A stretch of 64,000 bases of DNA, taken from Trujillonella endophytica (GTDB taxonomy: Bacteria; Actinomycetota; Actinomycetes; Mycobacteriales; Geodermatophilaceae). The stretch covers positions 62,001-126,000 of the forward strand of contig NZ_FOEE01000012.1 in NCBI RefSeq assembly GCF_900110555.1, given 5' to 3'. Below, one piece after another: positions 38,085 to 45,243 of the stretch (positions are counted from its first letter, which is position 1; each line of letters starts with the position of its first letter). The notes below the pieces were generated by a model, which had not been told where the DNA came from, did not search any database, and worked only from the letters and a program-made list of their open reading frames with translations. Both the position numbers and the translations under genes were made by a program.

Positions 38085-38825
38085 ATGACCCAGACTCTCG
38101 CTCCCACCCAGCTGCTCGGCCCCGAGGAGTTCCGCGCCGCGATGCTGGACGCGATCAAGGGCCGCGAGGCCAGCAACGCGTCGTTCAGCAAGGCGTGGGC
38201 AGACGGCAAGCTCGAGCGCCACCACTTCGCCCGCTGGGCCGAGAACCACTACCAGTACGTCGGCCCCTTCGCCGACTACCTCGGCATCGTGTACGCCAAC
38301 ACCCCGGACACCTGCACCGAGGCGAAGGACTTCCTCCTCCAGAACATGTACGAGGAGGAGCTGGCCGACATCCGCCACACCGACCTGCTCATCCGCTTCG
38401 GTGAGGCCTGCGGCACCACCAAGGAGCGCATCGAGGACCCGAACAACGCCAACGCCGTGACCCGCGGCCTGCAGGCGTGGTGCTACGCCACCGCCTACCG
38501 CGAGCACTTCGTGGTGGCCACCGCGGCCCTGGTCGTCGGCCTGGAGTCGCAGGTCCCCGACATCTACAAGAAGCAGATCGTCCCGCTGCGCGAGACCTAC
38601 GGCTTCACCGAGGACGAGATCGAGTTCTTCGACCTGCACATCACCTCGGACGTCGTCCACGGCGAGCGCGGGTTCCAGATCGTGCTGGAGAACGCCACCA
38701 CCGTCGAGCTGCAGCAGCGCTGCCTGCAGTTCATCCGCTGGGGCGCGGAGATGCGCTTCAGCTACACCAAGTCGCTCTTCGACTCCTATGTCGCGCCCGA
38801 CCTCGAGGCCGCGGCCAAGGCCTGA
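38085..38825 (+). CDS. Haem-oxygenase-like di-iron oxidase/oxygenase (PqqC/CADD-like)
   Basis: 246 residues, an all-helical TenA/PqqC-like fold. The six ligands of the haem-oxygenase-like di-iron oxidase (HDO) family are all visible: Glu91-x6-His98 (EELADIRH), Glu154 (GLESQVPDIY) and His185-x3-Asp189-x2-His192 (HITSDVVH). This separates it from cofactor-less PqqC; no other PQQ genes are near. HDO enzymes use O2 to cleave C-C or C-N bonds or hydroxylate N. ATG at 38085. It heads a plus-strand operon with a Rieske ferredoxin and a ferredoxin reductase, which could supply electrons. The substrate is unknown; an amine or amino-acid derivative would fit the gamma-glutamyl enzyme downstream. Confidence 0.85.
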   Translation: MTQTLAPTQLLGPEEFRAAMLDAIKGREASNASFSKAWADGKLERHHFARWAENHYQYVGPFADYLGIVYANTPDTCTEAKDFLLQNMYEEELADIRHTDLLIRFGEACGTTKERIEDPNNANAVTRGLQAWCYATAYREHFVVATAALVVGLESQVPDIYKKQIVPLRETYGFTEDEIEFFDLHITSDVVHGERGFQIVLENATTVELQQRCLQFIRWGAEMRFSYTKSLFDSYVAPDLEAAAKA

Positions 38826-38842
38826 CCCCACCGGCCGGCCAC

Positions 38843-38884
38843 GAGCGGGGTGCCGGGGACGCACCCGTCCCCGGCACCCCGCTC
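38843..38884 (+). terminator. Perfect 19-bp hairpin between the oxidase and first Rieske gene
   Basis: Stems 38843-38861 and 38866-38884 are exact complements around a CACC loop, 18 bp after the oxidase stop and 52 bp before the Rieske ATG. No T-run follows. It may act as a partial terminator or protect the 3' end of a short oxidase mRNA, giving more oxidase than downstream enzymes. Confidence 0.6.
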
Positions 38885-38935
38885 GGCGTTGACCGACCTC
38901 GCCCGACCGCCGTCCCGAGACCCCCGGAGGAACCC

Positions 38936-39316
38936 ATGAGCGAGTGGGTGCACGTCGCCGAGCTCAAGGAGCTCACCCGGCGCAAGAAGAAGCAGGTGAT
39001 CGTCGACGGCAGGCCCGTGGCGCTGTTCCTCATCGACGGGGAGGTGTTCGCGCTGGACGACGTGTGCGTGCACAAGGAGCGGTTCCTGACCAAGGGCACG
39101 ATCCTCGACGGCCAGGTGATCTGCCCCGGGCACCAGTGGAAGTTCGACCCGCGCAGCGGCCGTCCCGAGGACCAGCCCGGGTGCCAGGCGACCTGGCCGG
39201 TGCAGGTCTCGGACTCCGGCGCCGTCCTGGTGGGCACCGTCCCCGCCACGCCGCGCGAGAGCAGCGGCCTGGAGGACACCCCCGACGTCGCCGCGGCCGG
39301 GAGCGAGCGGCCGTGA
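38936..39316 (+). CDS. Rieske [2Fe-2S] ferredoxin
   Basis: 126 residues. The Rieske cluster ligands are Cys44-x-His46 (CVHKERF) and Cys63-x2-His66 (CPGHQWKFD). The C-terminal 25 residues (ESSGLEDTPDVAAAGSERP) lie beyond the fold and look disordered. The ATG at 38936 follows CGGAGGAA. The stop overlaps the reductase gene (GTGA). Expected role: a soluble electron carrier between the FAD reductase that follows and an oxygenase, most simply the di-iron oxidase at the head of the operon. Confidence 0.9.
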   Translation: MSEWVHVAELKELTRRKKKQVIVDGRPVALFLIDGEVFALDDVCVHKERFLTKGTILDGQVICPGHQWKFDPRSGRPEDQPGCQATWPVQVSDSGAVLVGTVPATPRESSGLEDTPDVAAAGSERP

Positions 39317-40545
39317 CCGCCGAGCAGACCGTCGTCGTCGTCGGCGCCGGCCACGTGGCCGCCGCCCTCGTCAAGGCCGCCCGCCGGCGGGGTTTCGCCG
39401 GCCCGCTGGTGATCCTCGGCGACGAGCCGACCGGCCCCTACCAGCGGCCCATGCTGTCCAAGGAGCGCCTGGCCGGCGCCGGGGAGAGCGGCCTGTGGCT
39501 GCTGGACCCCCAGTGGTGCGCGGCCAACGACGTCACCCTGCGGACCGGCTCCCCGGTCGAGCGGGTCGACGCCGCCACCTCCTCGGTGCTCCTCGCCGAC
39601 GGCGGCAGCATCCCCGCCGACCTCGTCGTCCTCGCCACGGGTGGCCGCCCCCGGCAGCTGCCCGGCGTCGAGGGCGACCGCATCCACACCATCCGCACGC
39701 TCGCCGACAGCGACCGCCTGCGCGAGCGGCTCGCGCCCGGCCGGCGCATCGGCGTCCTGGGCGCGGGCTTCCTCGGCACCGAGGTCGCGGCCGCGGCGGT
39801 CGGTCGCGGGGCCGAGGTCGTCGTGTTCGACGTCGCCCCGGTGATCCTGGCCCGCGGCGTCGGCGCCGACATCGGCACCGCCGTCCAGGCGCTGCACGCC
39901 GGCAAGGGCGTGCAGTTCCGGCTCGGGCAGGGCATCGAGTCGGTCCGGGCCACGGCCGACGGCGTCACCGTGACGACCGCGGCCGGCGCCGAGACCGTCG
40001 ACGACCTGGTGGTCTGCATCGGCATCGAGCCGAACACCGAGGTCGCCGTCCGGTCCGGCCTCGTCGTCGGCAACGGCGTCGAGGTCGACGCGGAGTGCCG
40101 CACCTCGGTCCCCACGGTGTTCGCCGCCGGCGACGTCGCCGCCCACGACCACCCCCGGTACGGCCGGCTGCGCGTCGAGCACGTCGACGTCGCCCAGCAG
40201 CAGGCCGCCGCGATCGGGAAGACGATCGCCGGCAGGCCGACGACGTTCGCCGACCCCCACTGGTTCTGGACCGATCAGTACGACATCAACATCCAGGGCC
40301 TCGGCCTGGGGGGCATCCGCCCCGACGACCGGATGGTCGCCCGCGGCGACCTGTCCGCGCTGGACGGGACCGTGTTCTGGCTGCGCGGGGGCCTGCTGGT
40401 CGCCGCGGCCACGGTCGAGCGCGGCGAGGACGTCTCGGTGGCCCGCGAGCTGATCGACCTGGAGATCCCCGTGCGAGCCGAGCAGCTCGCCGACGAGGGG
40501 GTCGAGCTCGACGAGCTGCTCGACTCCGAGGAGGTCAACGCCTGA
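39313..40545 (+). CDS. FAD-dependent ferredoxin reductase
   Basis: 410 residues of the rubredoxin/ferredoxin reductase type. FAD-binding VVVVGAGHVAAALVKAARR at the N-terminus, NAD(P)H-binding GVLGAGFLGTEVAAAAV near 155, the AAGDVAAHDHP FAD motif near 272, and a reductase C-terminal domain (WFWTDQYDINIQGLG). It should move electrons from NAD(P)H to the adjacent Rieske ferredoxin. GTG start within the ferredoxin stop; its own stop overlaps the aldehyde dehydrogenase ATG by one base (TGATG). An acidic tail (EGVELDELLDSEEVNA) closes it. Confidence 0.93.
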   Translation: MTAEQTVVVVGAGHVAAALVKAARRRGFAGPLVILGDEPTGPYQRPMLSKERLAGAGESGLWLLDPQWCAANDVTLRTGSPVERVDAATSSVLLADGGSIPADLVVLATGGRPRQLPGVEGDRIHTIRTLADSDRLRERLAPGRRIGVLGAGFLGTEVAAAAVGRGAEVVVFDVAPVILARGVGADIGTAVQALHAGKGVQFRLGQGIESVRATADGVTVTTAAGAETVDDLVVCIGIEPNTEVAVRSGLVVGNGVEVDAECRTSVPTVFAAGDVAAHDHPRYGRLRVEHVDVAQQQAAAIGKTIAGRPTTFADPHWFWTDQYDINIQGLGLGGIRPDDRMVARGDLSALDGTVFWLRGGLLVAAATVERGEDVSVARELIDLEIPVRAEQLADEGVELDELLDSEEVNA

Positions 40546-42011
40546 TGAGCACCACCACCCCGACGGTCGCCGTGCGCAACCTGGTCGACGGCCAGTGGAC
40601 CGACTCGGTCACCGGCCGCACGGCCGAGCGGCGCAACCCGGCCGACGAGCGCGACCTGGTCAGCACCTATCCCGAGTCCGACGCGAAGGACGCCGAGGCC
40701 GCCGTCGCCGGCGTGCGCGCCGGCTGGCACGAGTGGGCCGCGAAGACCCCGGAGCAGCGCGGCGCGGTCCTGGAGAAGGCCGCCACGGTGCTCGAGGGCC
40801 GGCGCGCGAGCCTGGTCGAGGAGCTCGTCCGCGAGGAGGGCAAGACGCGCGCCGAGGCGACCATGGAGGTCTCGCGCACGCCGATGAACCTGCGCTTCTA
40901 CGCGGGCGAGGCGCTGCGGACCACCGGGTCGACCATCCCCAGCAGCGACGGCAGCCTGCTGTTCACCTGGCGGGGGCCGGTCGGCGTCGTCGCGGCGATC
41001 ACCCCGTGGAACTTCCCGCTGAACATCCCCTCCCGCAAGCTCGGCCCGGCGCTGGCCGCCGGCAACGGCGTGGTGTTCAAGCCCAGCGAGGTCACCCCGC
41101 TGCTGGGCACCCGGCTGGTCGAGGCCCTGCTCGAGGGGGGCGTGCCGGCGGGCGCCCTCGCCGTCCTGCACGGCGGCGCCGAGGTGTCGAAGGCGCTGGT
41201 CGCCGACGACGGACTCGACGCGATCACCTTCACCGGCTCCACCGCGGTGGGGGAGTCGATCCACTCCGTGGTGCGCGCCAGCCAGCGCACGCAGCTGGAG
41301 ATGGGCGGCAAGAACCCCATGATCGTGCTCGAGGACGCCGATCTCGACCGGGCTGCCACCCTCATCGCCAAGGGTGCCTTCGGCCTCGCCGGCCAGGCGT
41401 GCACGGGCACCAGCCGCGTCCTGGTCCACGCCGACGTGCACGACGCCCTGGTGGAGCGGGTGGCCGCGAAGGCGGAGAAGCTGCGCGTGGGCAACGGCCT
41501 GACCGACGGCGTCGACGCCGGCCCGCAGGCCACCGCCCGGCAGCGGGACAACGTCGTCGGGCACATCCGGCGCGCGCTCGACGCCGGCTCCCGCCTGGTC
41601 ACGGGCGGCCCCGAGGCCCCCGAGGGCGCGGACCTCGCGCACGGCCACTTCGTCCGCCCGACCGTCTTCACCGACGTCGACCCGGGCTCCGCGCTGGCGA
41701 CCGAGGAGGTCTTCGGCCCGGTGCTCGCGGTGCTGCGCGTGGGGTCGTTCGACGAGGCGATCCAGGTCGCGGGCGCCACGCGGTACGGCCTGTCGGCCGG
41801 CATCGTGACCAACGACCTGGCCCGGGCGATGCGCTTCGCTCGCGAGGTGCCCGCCGGCCTGGTGAAGATCAACCAGACCACCACCGGGCAGTCGATGAAC
41901 GCGCCCTTCGGGGGGCTGAAGGACAGCAGCACGCAGACGTCCAAGGAGCAGGCGGGAGAAGCGATGATGACCTTCTACACGGCCGACAAGACGGTGTACC
42001 TGAGCGCATGA
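40545..42011 (+). CDS. NAD(P)-dependent aldehyde dehydrogenase
   Basis: 488 residues, full length. Catalytic Cys286 (GQACTGTSR) and general base Glu252 (LEMGGKNP); cofactor region TPWNFPLN and FTGSTAVG. It resembles the group acting on semialdehydes such as 2,5-dioxovalerate or succinate semialdehyde and on other omega-aldehydes, but the substrate is not fixed by sequence. In the operon it would oxidise an aldehyde released by the oxidase or by deamination. ATG at 40545; the stop overlaps the next gene (ATGA). Confidence 0.94.
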   Translation: MSTTTPTVAVRNLVDGQWTDSVTGRTAERRNPADERDLVSTYPESDAKDAEAAVAGVRAGWHEWAAKTPEQRGAVLEKAATVLEGRRASLVEELVREEGKTRAEATMEVSRTPMNLRFYAGEALRTTGSTIPSSDGSLLFTWRGPVGVVAAITPWNFPLNIPSRKLGPALAAGNGVVFKPSEVTPLLGTRLVEALLEGGVPAGALAVLHGGAEVSKALVADDGLDAITFTGSTAVGESIHSVVRASQRTQLEMGGKNPMIVLEDADLDRAATLIAKGAFGLAGQACTGTSRVLVHADVHDALVERVAAKAEKLRVGNGLTDGVDAGPQATARQRDNVVGHIRRALDAGSRLVTGGPEAPEGADLAHGHFVRPTVFTDVDPGSALATEEVFGPVLAVLRVGSFDEAIQVAGATRYGLSAGIVTNDLARAMRFAREVPAGLVKINQTTTGQSMNAPFGGLKDSSTQTSKEQAGEAMMTFYTADKTVYLSA

Positions 42012-42451
42012 GCACTCCGGAGAACACCAAGCCCACGCCGGCCACCGACGAGGAACTCGCCGCGGCCAGCACCGAGTGCCAGTTCGTGCGGATCTGCCGC
42101 AAGGGGCAGGTCCCCGAGGGGTACGTGCGCCGCTTCTACGCCGAGACCGACAAGGGCCAGCTCGAGATCGCGGTGGCCCGCCTCGACGGCAAGGCGTACG
42201 CGACCTCCAACTACTGCACCCACCTGGACTGCCTGCTGAGCTCCGGGAAGCTGCAGGACGACGGCATCCGCTGCTCGTGCCACAACAGCGTCTTCGACCT
42301 GGAGACCGGCGCGCCGATCCAGCCGCCGGCGACCGAGCCGATCCGCACCTACCCGGTGCGCGAGGAGGACGGCCAGGTCCTGGTCGGCGTCTCCGAGCGC
42401 GACGTGCTCGAGGGCGGGCCCCGCCGGCGGAAGCCGCCGGCGGCCGGCTGA
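42008..42451 (+). CDS. Second Rieske [2Fe-2S] protein
   Basis: 147 residues. Ligands Cys70-x-His72 (CTHLDC) and Cys89-x2-His92 (CSCHNSVFD); Cys75 and Cys91 are extra cysteines near the cluster, as in Rieske proteins with a disulphide. The N-terminal 40 residues are additional and the C-terminal 15 are basic. It is not a copy of the first Rieske protein. Having two Rieske proteins in one operon is unusual: one may serve the oxidase, the other a second acceptor. ATG overlaps the dehydrogenase stop (ATGA); the stop overlaps the next ATG by one base. Confidence 0.88.
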   Translation: MSTPENTKPTPATDEELAAASTECQFVRICRKGQVPEGYVRRFYAETDKGQLEIAVARLDGKAYATSNYCTHLDCLLSSGKLQDDGIRCSCHNSVFDLETGAPIQPPATEPIRTYPVREEDGQVLVGVSERDVLEGGPRRRKPPAAG

Positions 42452-44079
42452 TGGCGGTCGGCAGCGGCACCTGGTCGCCGGCGGAGGAAGCCGGACGCGG
42501 GCCGACCGTCGCGACCGGCGGGATGGTCACCAGCAGCTCGCCGGCGGTGAGCCGGCTCGGTGCGGACGTGCTCGCACGCGGGGGCAACGCCGTGGACGCC
42601 GCCCTCGCGATGACGGCCATGGCCTGGCTGACCCTGCCCGGCCAGTGCGGCATCGGCGGGGACGCCTTCGCCGTCGTCCGCGAGCCCGACGGGCGGGTCT
42701 GGACGGTCAACGGCAGCGGCTACGGCCCCGACGGCGCGTCGGCCGAGGCCTACCTCGACGAGGGGCTGACGGCGCTGCCGCTGGGCGGGGCCCGGTCGGT
42801 CGCCGTCCCGGGGGCGATGGGCGCGCTCGCCACGCTGCACGCCACCGGTGCCACCCGCTCCCTCGCCGAGCTGTGGGCGCCGGTGGTCGCCGCCGCCCGC
42901 GCCGGGGTGCCCTGCTCGGTCAAGAACCGCGCCGACGTCACGGAGCACGCCGGGTCGATCGTCCGCGACGAGGGGCTCAGCCGCTGGCTGATGCCGGGCG
43001 GCCGGGTGCCCGCCGTCGGCGACCTGCTCCCGGCGCCGGAGCTGGCGGACTGCATCGAGATGCTCGCCGGCGACCCCCTGGCGCTGTACCGCGGGGAGCT
43101 GGCCGAGCGCGCCGTCGCCCTGCTGCGGGCCGGCGGGGCGCCGTTCTCCGGGGACGAGTGGGCCGACGCGGCCGCCGTCCCGGTGCTCGACCCGATCGTC
43201 GCGCCCTACGGGGACCTGCTGGTCCACCAGACGCCGCCGCCCACCCCCGGCTGGATGGTGCTCCAGCAGGCCGGGCTGCTCGACGGCGACCTGGCCGGGC
43301 CGCCGACCCTCGGCGCGGAGGCGGTGCACCGGATGGCGCTGGCCGCCCGCCGCGCCTTCCGCGACCGCTACGAGCGCTGCGGCTCCGACACCGATCAGTG
43401 GCGCACGCTGCTGGACCCCGCACACCTCGCCCGGACCCGGGCGGAGCTCAGCCGAGAGCCCGCGGTGGCCGGGATGGGCGTGGGCATGGCCGGTGACACC
43501 ACGAGTTGCGTCGCCGTCGACGCCGACGGCCGCGCGGTCAGCGCCATCTCGTCGCTGGCGTTCACCTACGGTGCCCGCATCTCGATCCCCGGCACGCAGA
43601 TCGCGCTGAACAACCGGCTCGGCCGCGGCGCCTACCTGGTGGCGGGGCACCCCAACGCGCTGGCGCCCCGGCGCAAGCCCCTGCACACGCTCAACGCCTG
43701 GCTGGTCACCGACCGCGCCGGCGGGCTGCGGCACGTGGGCAACACCCCCGGCGGCGACGGCCAGGTGCAGTGGAACATGCAGCTGATCTCGCACCTGGTC
43801 GACGGCGGGCTCGACCCGCAGGCCGCCGTCGGCGCGCCCCGGTTCACCGTCCACCCCGGCAGCGACGCCGACGCGGTGGGCAGCCCGGAGACGCTGCAGG
43901 TGGAGAGCCGGCTGGGGGCTGACACGATCGCCGGCCTCACCGACCGCGGCCACGTCGTCCAGGACATGGGCGGCTGGGGTGCCGGCGGCAGCGGTCTCGT
44001 GGTGTCGGTCGACGACCGGCGCGGTGTGCTGCTCGGCGGCGCCGACCCGCGGCAGGACGGGGTGGCGCTCGGTGTCTGA
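42451..44079 (+). CDS. Gamma-glutamyltransferase family protein (Ntn hydrolase)
   Basis: 542 residues. Autoprocessing site at Thr350-Thr351 (GDTTSCVAVD), giving a large subunit (1-349) and a small subunit starting with the nucleophile Thr. The usual His after TT is Ser here. The N-terminal GGMVTSSSPAVSRLGADVLARGGNAVDAALAM and GIGGDAFAVV are typical. No signal peptide, so it is cytoplasmic, unlike classical export-type enzymes. This points to hydrolysis of gamma-glutamyl intermediates or a related amide rather than glutathione turnover outside the cell. Overlaps both neighbours, so it is an integral part of the operon. Confidence 0.9.
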   Translation: MAVGSGTWSPAEEAGRGPTVATGGMVTSSSPAVSRLGADVLARGGNAVDAALAMTAMAWLTLPGQCGIGGDAFAVVREPDGRVWTVNGSGYGPDGASAEAYLDEGLTALPLGGARSVAVPGAMGALATLHATGATRSLAELWAPVVAAARAGVPCSVKNRADVTEHAGSIVRDEGLSRWLMPGGRVPAVGDLLPAPELADCIEMLAGDPLALYRGELAERAVALLRAGGAPFSGDEWADAAAVPVLDPIVAPYGDLLVHQTPPPTPGWMVLQQAGLLDGDLAGPPTLGAEAVHRMALAARRAFRDRYERCGSDTDQWRTLLDPAHLARTRAELSREPAVAGMGVGMAGDTTSCVAVDADGRAVSAISSLAFTYGARISIPGTQIALNNRLGRGAYLVAGHPNALAPRRKPLHTLNAWLVTDRAGGLRHVGNTPGGDGQVQWNMQLISHLVDGGLDPQAAVGAPRFTVHPGSDADAVGSPETLQVESRLGADTIAGLTDRGHVVQDMGGWGAGGSGLVVSVDDRRGVLLGGADPRQDGVALGV

Positions 44080-44509
44080 GGACCGCGCGACCAGCGCCGT
44101 CCCGCCGCAGGGGGCCTACGTCCCCGCGGTGGTCCACGGCGGCATGGTGTGGACGGCGGGGATGACGCCGCGCCGCAACGGGCAGCTGCTCGTGCGCGGC
44201 ACGGTGGGCCGGGAGGTCGACGTCGCCACCGCGCGAGAGGCGGCCGGGATCGCGGCCGGCAACACGCTGACCGCCGTCGCCGAGGCCCTCGGCTCGCTCG
44301 ACGCGGTGGAGCGGGCCGTGAAGCTGACGGTGTTCATCGCCGCCGTCGACGGCTTCACCGAGCACGCGGCGGTGGCCGACGGCGCCTCGGCGGTGCTGCT
44401 CGAGCGGCTGGGTGACCGCGGTGTCGTGGCCCGCGCCGCGATCGGGGTGGCCACGCTGCCCTCCGGGGCGCCGGTCGAGGTCGAGCTGCTGGCCGCCGTC
44501 CGCCGCTGA
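44072..44509 (+). CDS. RidA/YjgF family enamine/imine deaminase
   Basis: 145 residues. The family core GMVWTAGMTPRR and AIGVATLPSGAPVEVELLAAV are present, with the conserved Arg just before the latter. RidA proteins hydrolyse reactive enamines and imines that arise from amine or amino-acid metabolism. This is another hint that the operon handles a nitrogen-containing substrate. The GTG at 44072 overlaps the preceding gene by 8 bp. Last gene of the operon; a hairpin-forming repeat follows directly. Confidence 0.9.
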   Translation: MSEDRATSAVPPQGAYVPAVVHGGMVWTAGMTPRRNGQLLVRGTVGREVDVATAREAAGIAAGNTLTAVAEALGSLDAVERAVKLTVFIAAVDGFTEHAAVADGASAVLLERLGDRGVVARAAIGVATLPSGAPVEVELLAAVRR

Positions 44510-44523
44510 TCCGTTCTGGACGG

Positions 44524-44610
44524 GCAATTCCGCGCTTCTGCCCGGGGCAATTCCGCGCTTCTGCACGGAGCAATTCCGCGCTTCTGCACGGAGCAGAAGC
44601 GCGGAATTGC
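44524..44610. repeat. REP-like element: three direct and one inverted 18-bp unit
   Basis: GCAATTCCGCGCTTCTGC occurs at 44524, 44547 and 44570 and inverted at 44593, an exact 23-bp period. The third and fourth units form a perfect 18-bp hairpin with a 5-base loop. It lies between two convergent genes and could stop transcription from both sides. A related element is found at 51650-51691, again between convergent genes, so it appears to be a dispersed family in this genome. Confidence 0.85.
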
Positions 44611-44620
44611 CCCGGGGGGC

Positions 44621-45082
44621 TCAGGGGCGCTCGCCGACGCCCACCGTCGCGATGTGGTCGGCGAAGCCCTGCAGCGCCGCGGCGCCGACGGCCTTGTCCT
44701 GCTCGCCGTTGCCACCGCTGATGCCGACGCCGCCGACGACCTGGCCGTCGTGCAGGATCGGGAAGCCGCCGACGAAGATCGCGAACTTGCCCGGCAGCAT
44801 CTGGTTGATCCCGAAGGCCTCGTTGCCCGGCAGGGCGGGGCCGTTGGGCGGCTCGTTGAACAGGTGCGTGGCGCGCTCGTGACCGGCAGCGGTGAACGCC
44901 TTGGCGATCGAGATCTCCACGCCGGTCAGCCGGGCGCCGGGCAGCCGGTGCAGGGCCACGACGTTGCCGCCGTCGTCCACCACGCAGATGGTCTGCTTGA
45001 CGCCGATCTCCTCGGCCTTGGCACGGGCGGCCTGCAGCACGGGCAGCGCGTCGTCGAGGGTGATCCGGAAGACCTGGTGCAC
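44621..45082 (-). CDS. HbpS/GlcG-family protein
   Basis: 153 residues with the GlcG/HbpS fold: ALPVLQAARAKAEEIGVKQTICVVDDGGNVVALHRL, a middle KAFTAAGHERAT, and the C-terminal GGFPILHDGQVVGGVGISGG. The GTG at 45082 with GGAGGAG seven bases upstream is preferred over a longer frame into the divergent promoter region. Members bind haem or small cofactors or act as accessory proteins in catabolic loci. It is convergent with the RidA gene and divergent from the PucR gene, likely under the same control. Confidence 0.85.
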   Translation of the reverse strand: MHQVFRITLDDALPVLQAARAKAEEIGVKQTICVVDDGGNVVALHRLPGARLTGVEISIAKAFTAAGHERATHLFNEPPNGPALPGNEAFGINQMLPGKFAIFVGGFPILHDGQVVGGVGISGGNGEQDKAVGAAALQGFADHIATVGVGERP

Positions 45083-45216
45083 GGGGGTTCTCCTCCTCCG
45101 ACCTGGGGCCGGGTCGACTGCCGTCCCCAGGACGGGCGAGGACGGCGTACCCCCACACTCCTGCGCCGAAATCCCGCCAGCAATGGTGACACTGCCCCCC
45201 GCGCCGGGTATGCAGT

Positions 45217-45223
45217 TGTGCAC
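45217..45223. promoter_or_regulatory. TGTGCAC motif between the HbpS-like and PucR genes
   Basis: TTGTGCACT, 21 bp before the pucR-type ATG and in the divergent promoter region. Shares its core with sites at 37993 and 48474. Consistent with autoregulation by the PucR protein. Confidence 0.4.
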
Positions 45224-45243
45224 TCTGACCGAAGGAGCGCGCC

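Noticed and set aside
38085-38825. PQQ biosynthesis protein PqqC
   Set aside because: The di-iron ligand set of HDO enzymes is present and no other pqq genes are near.
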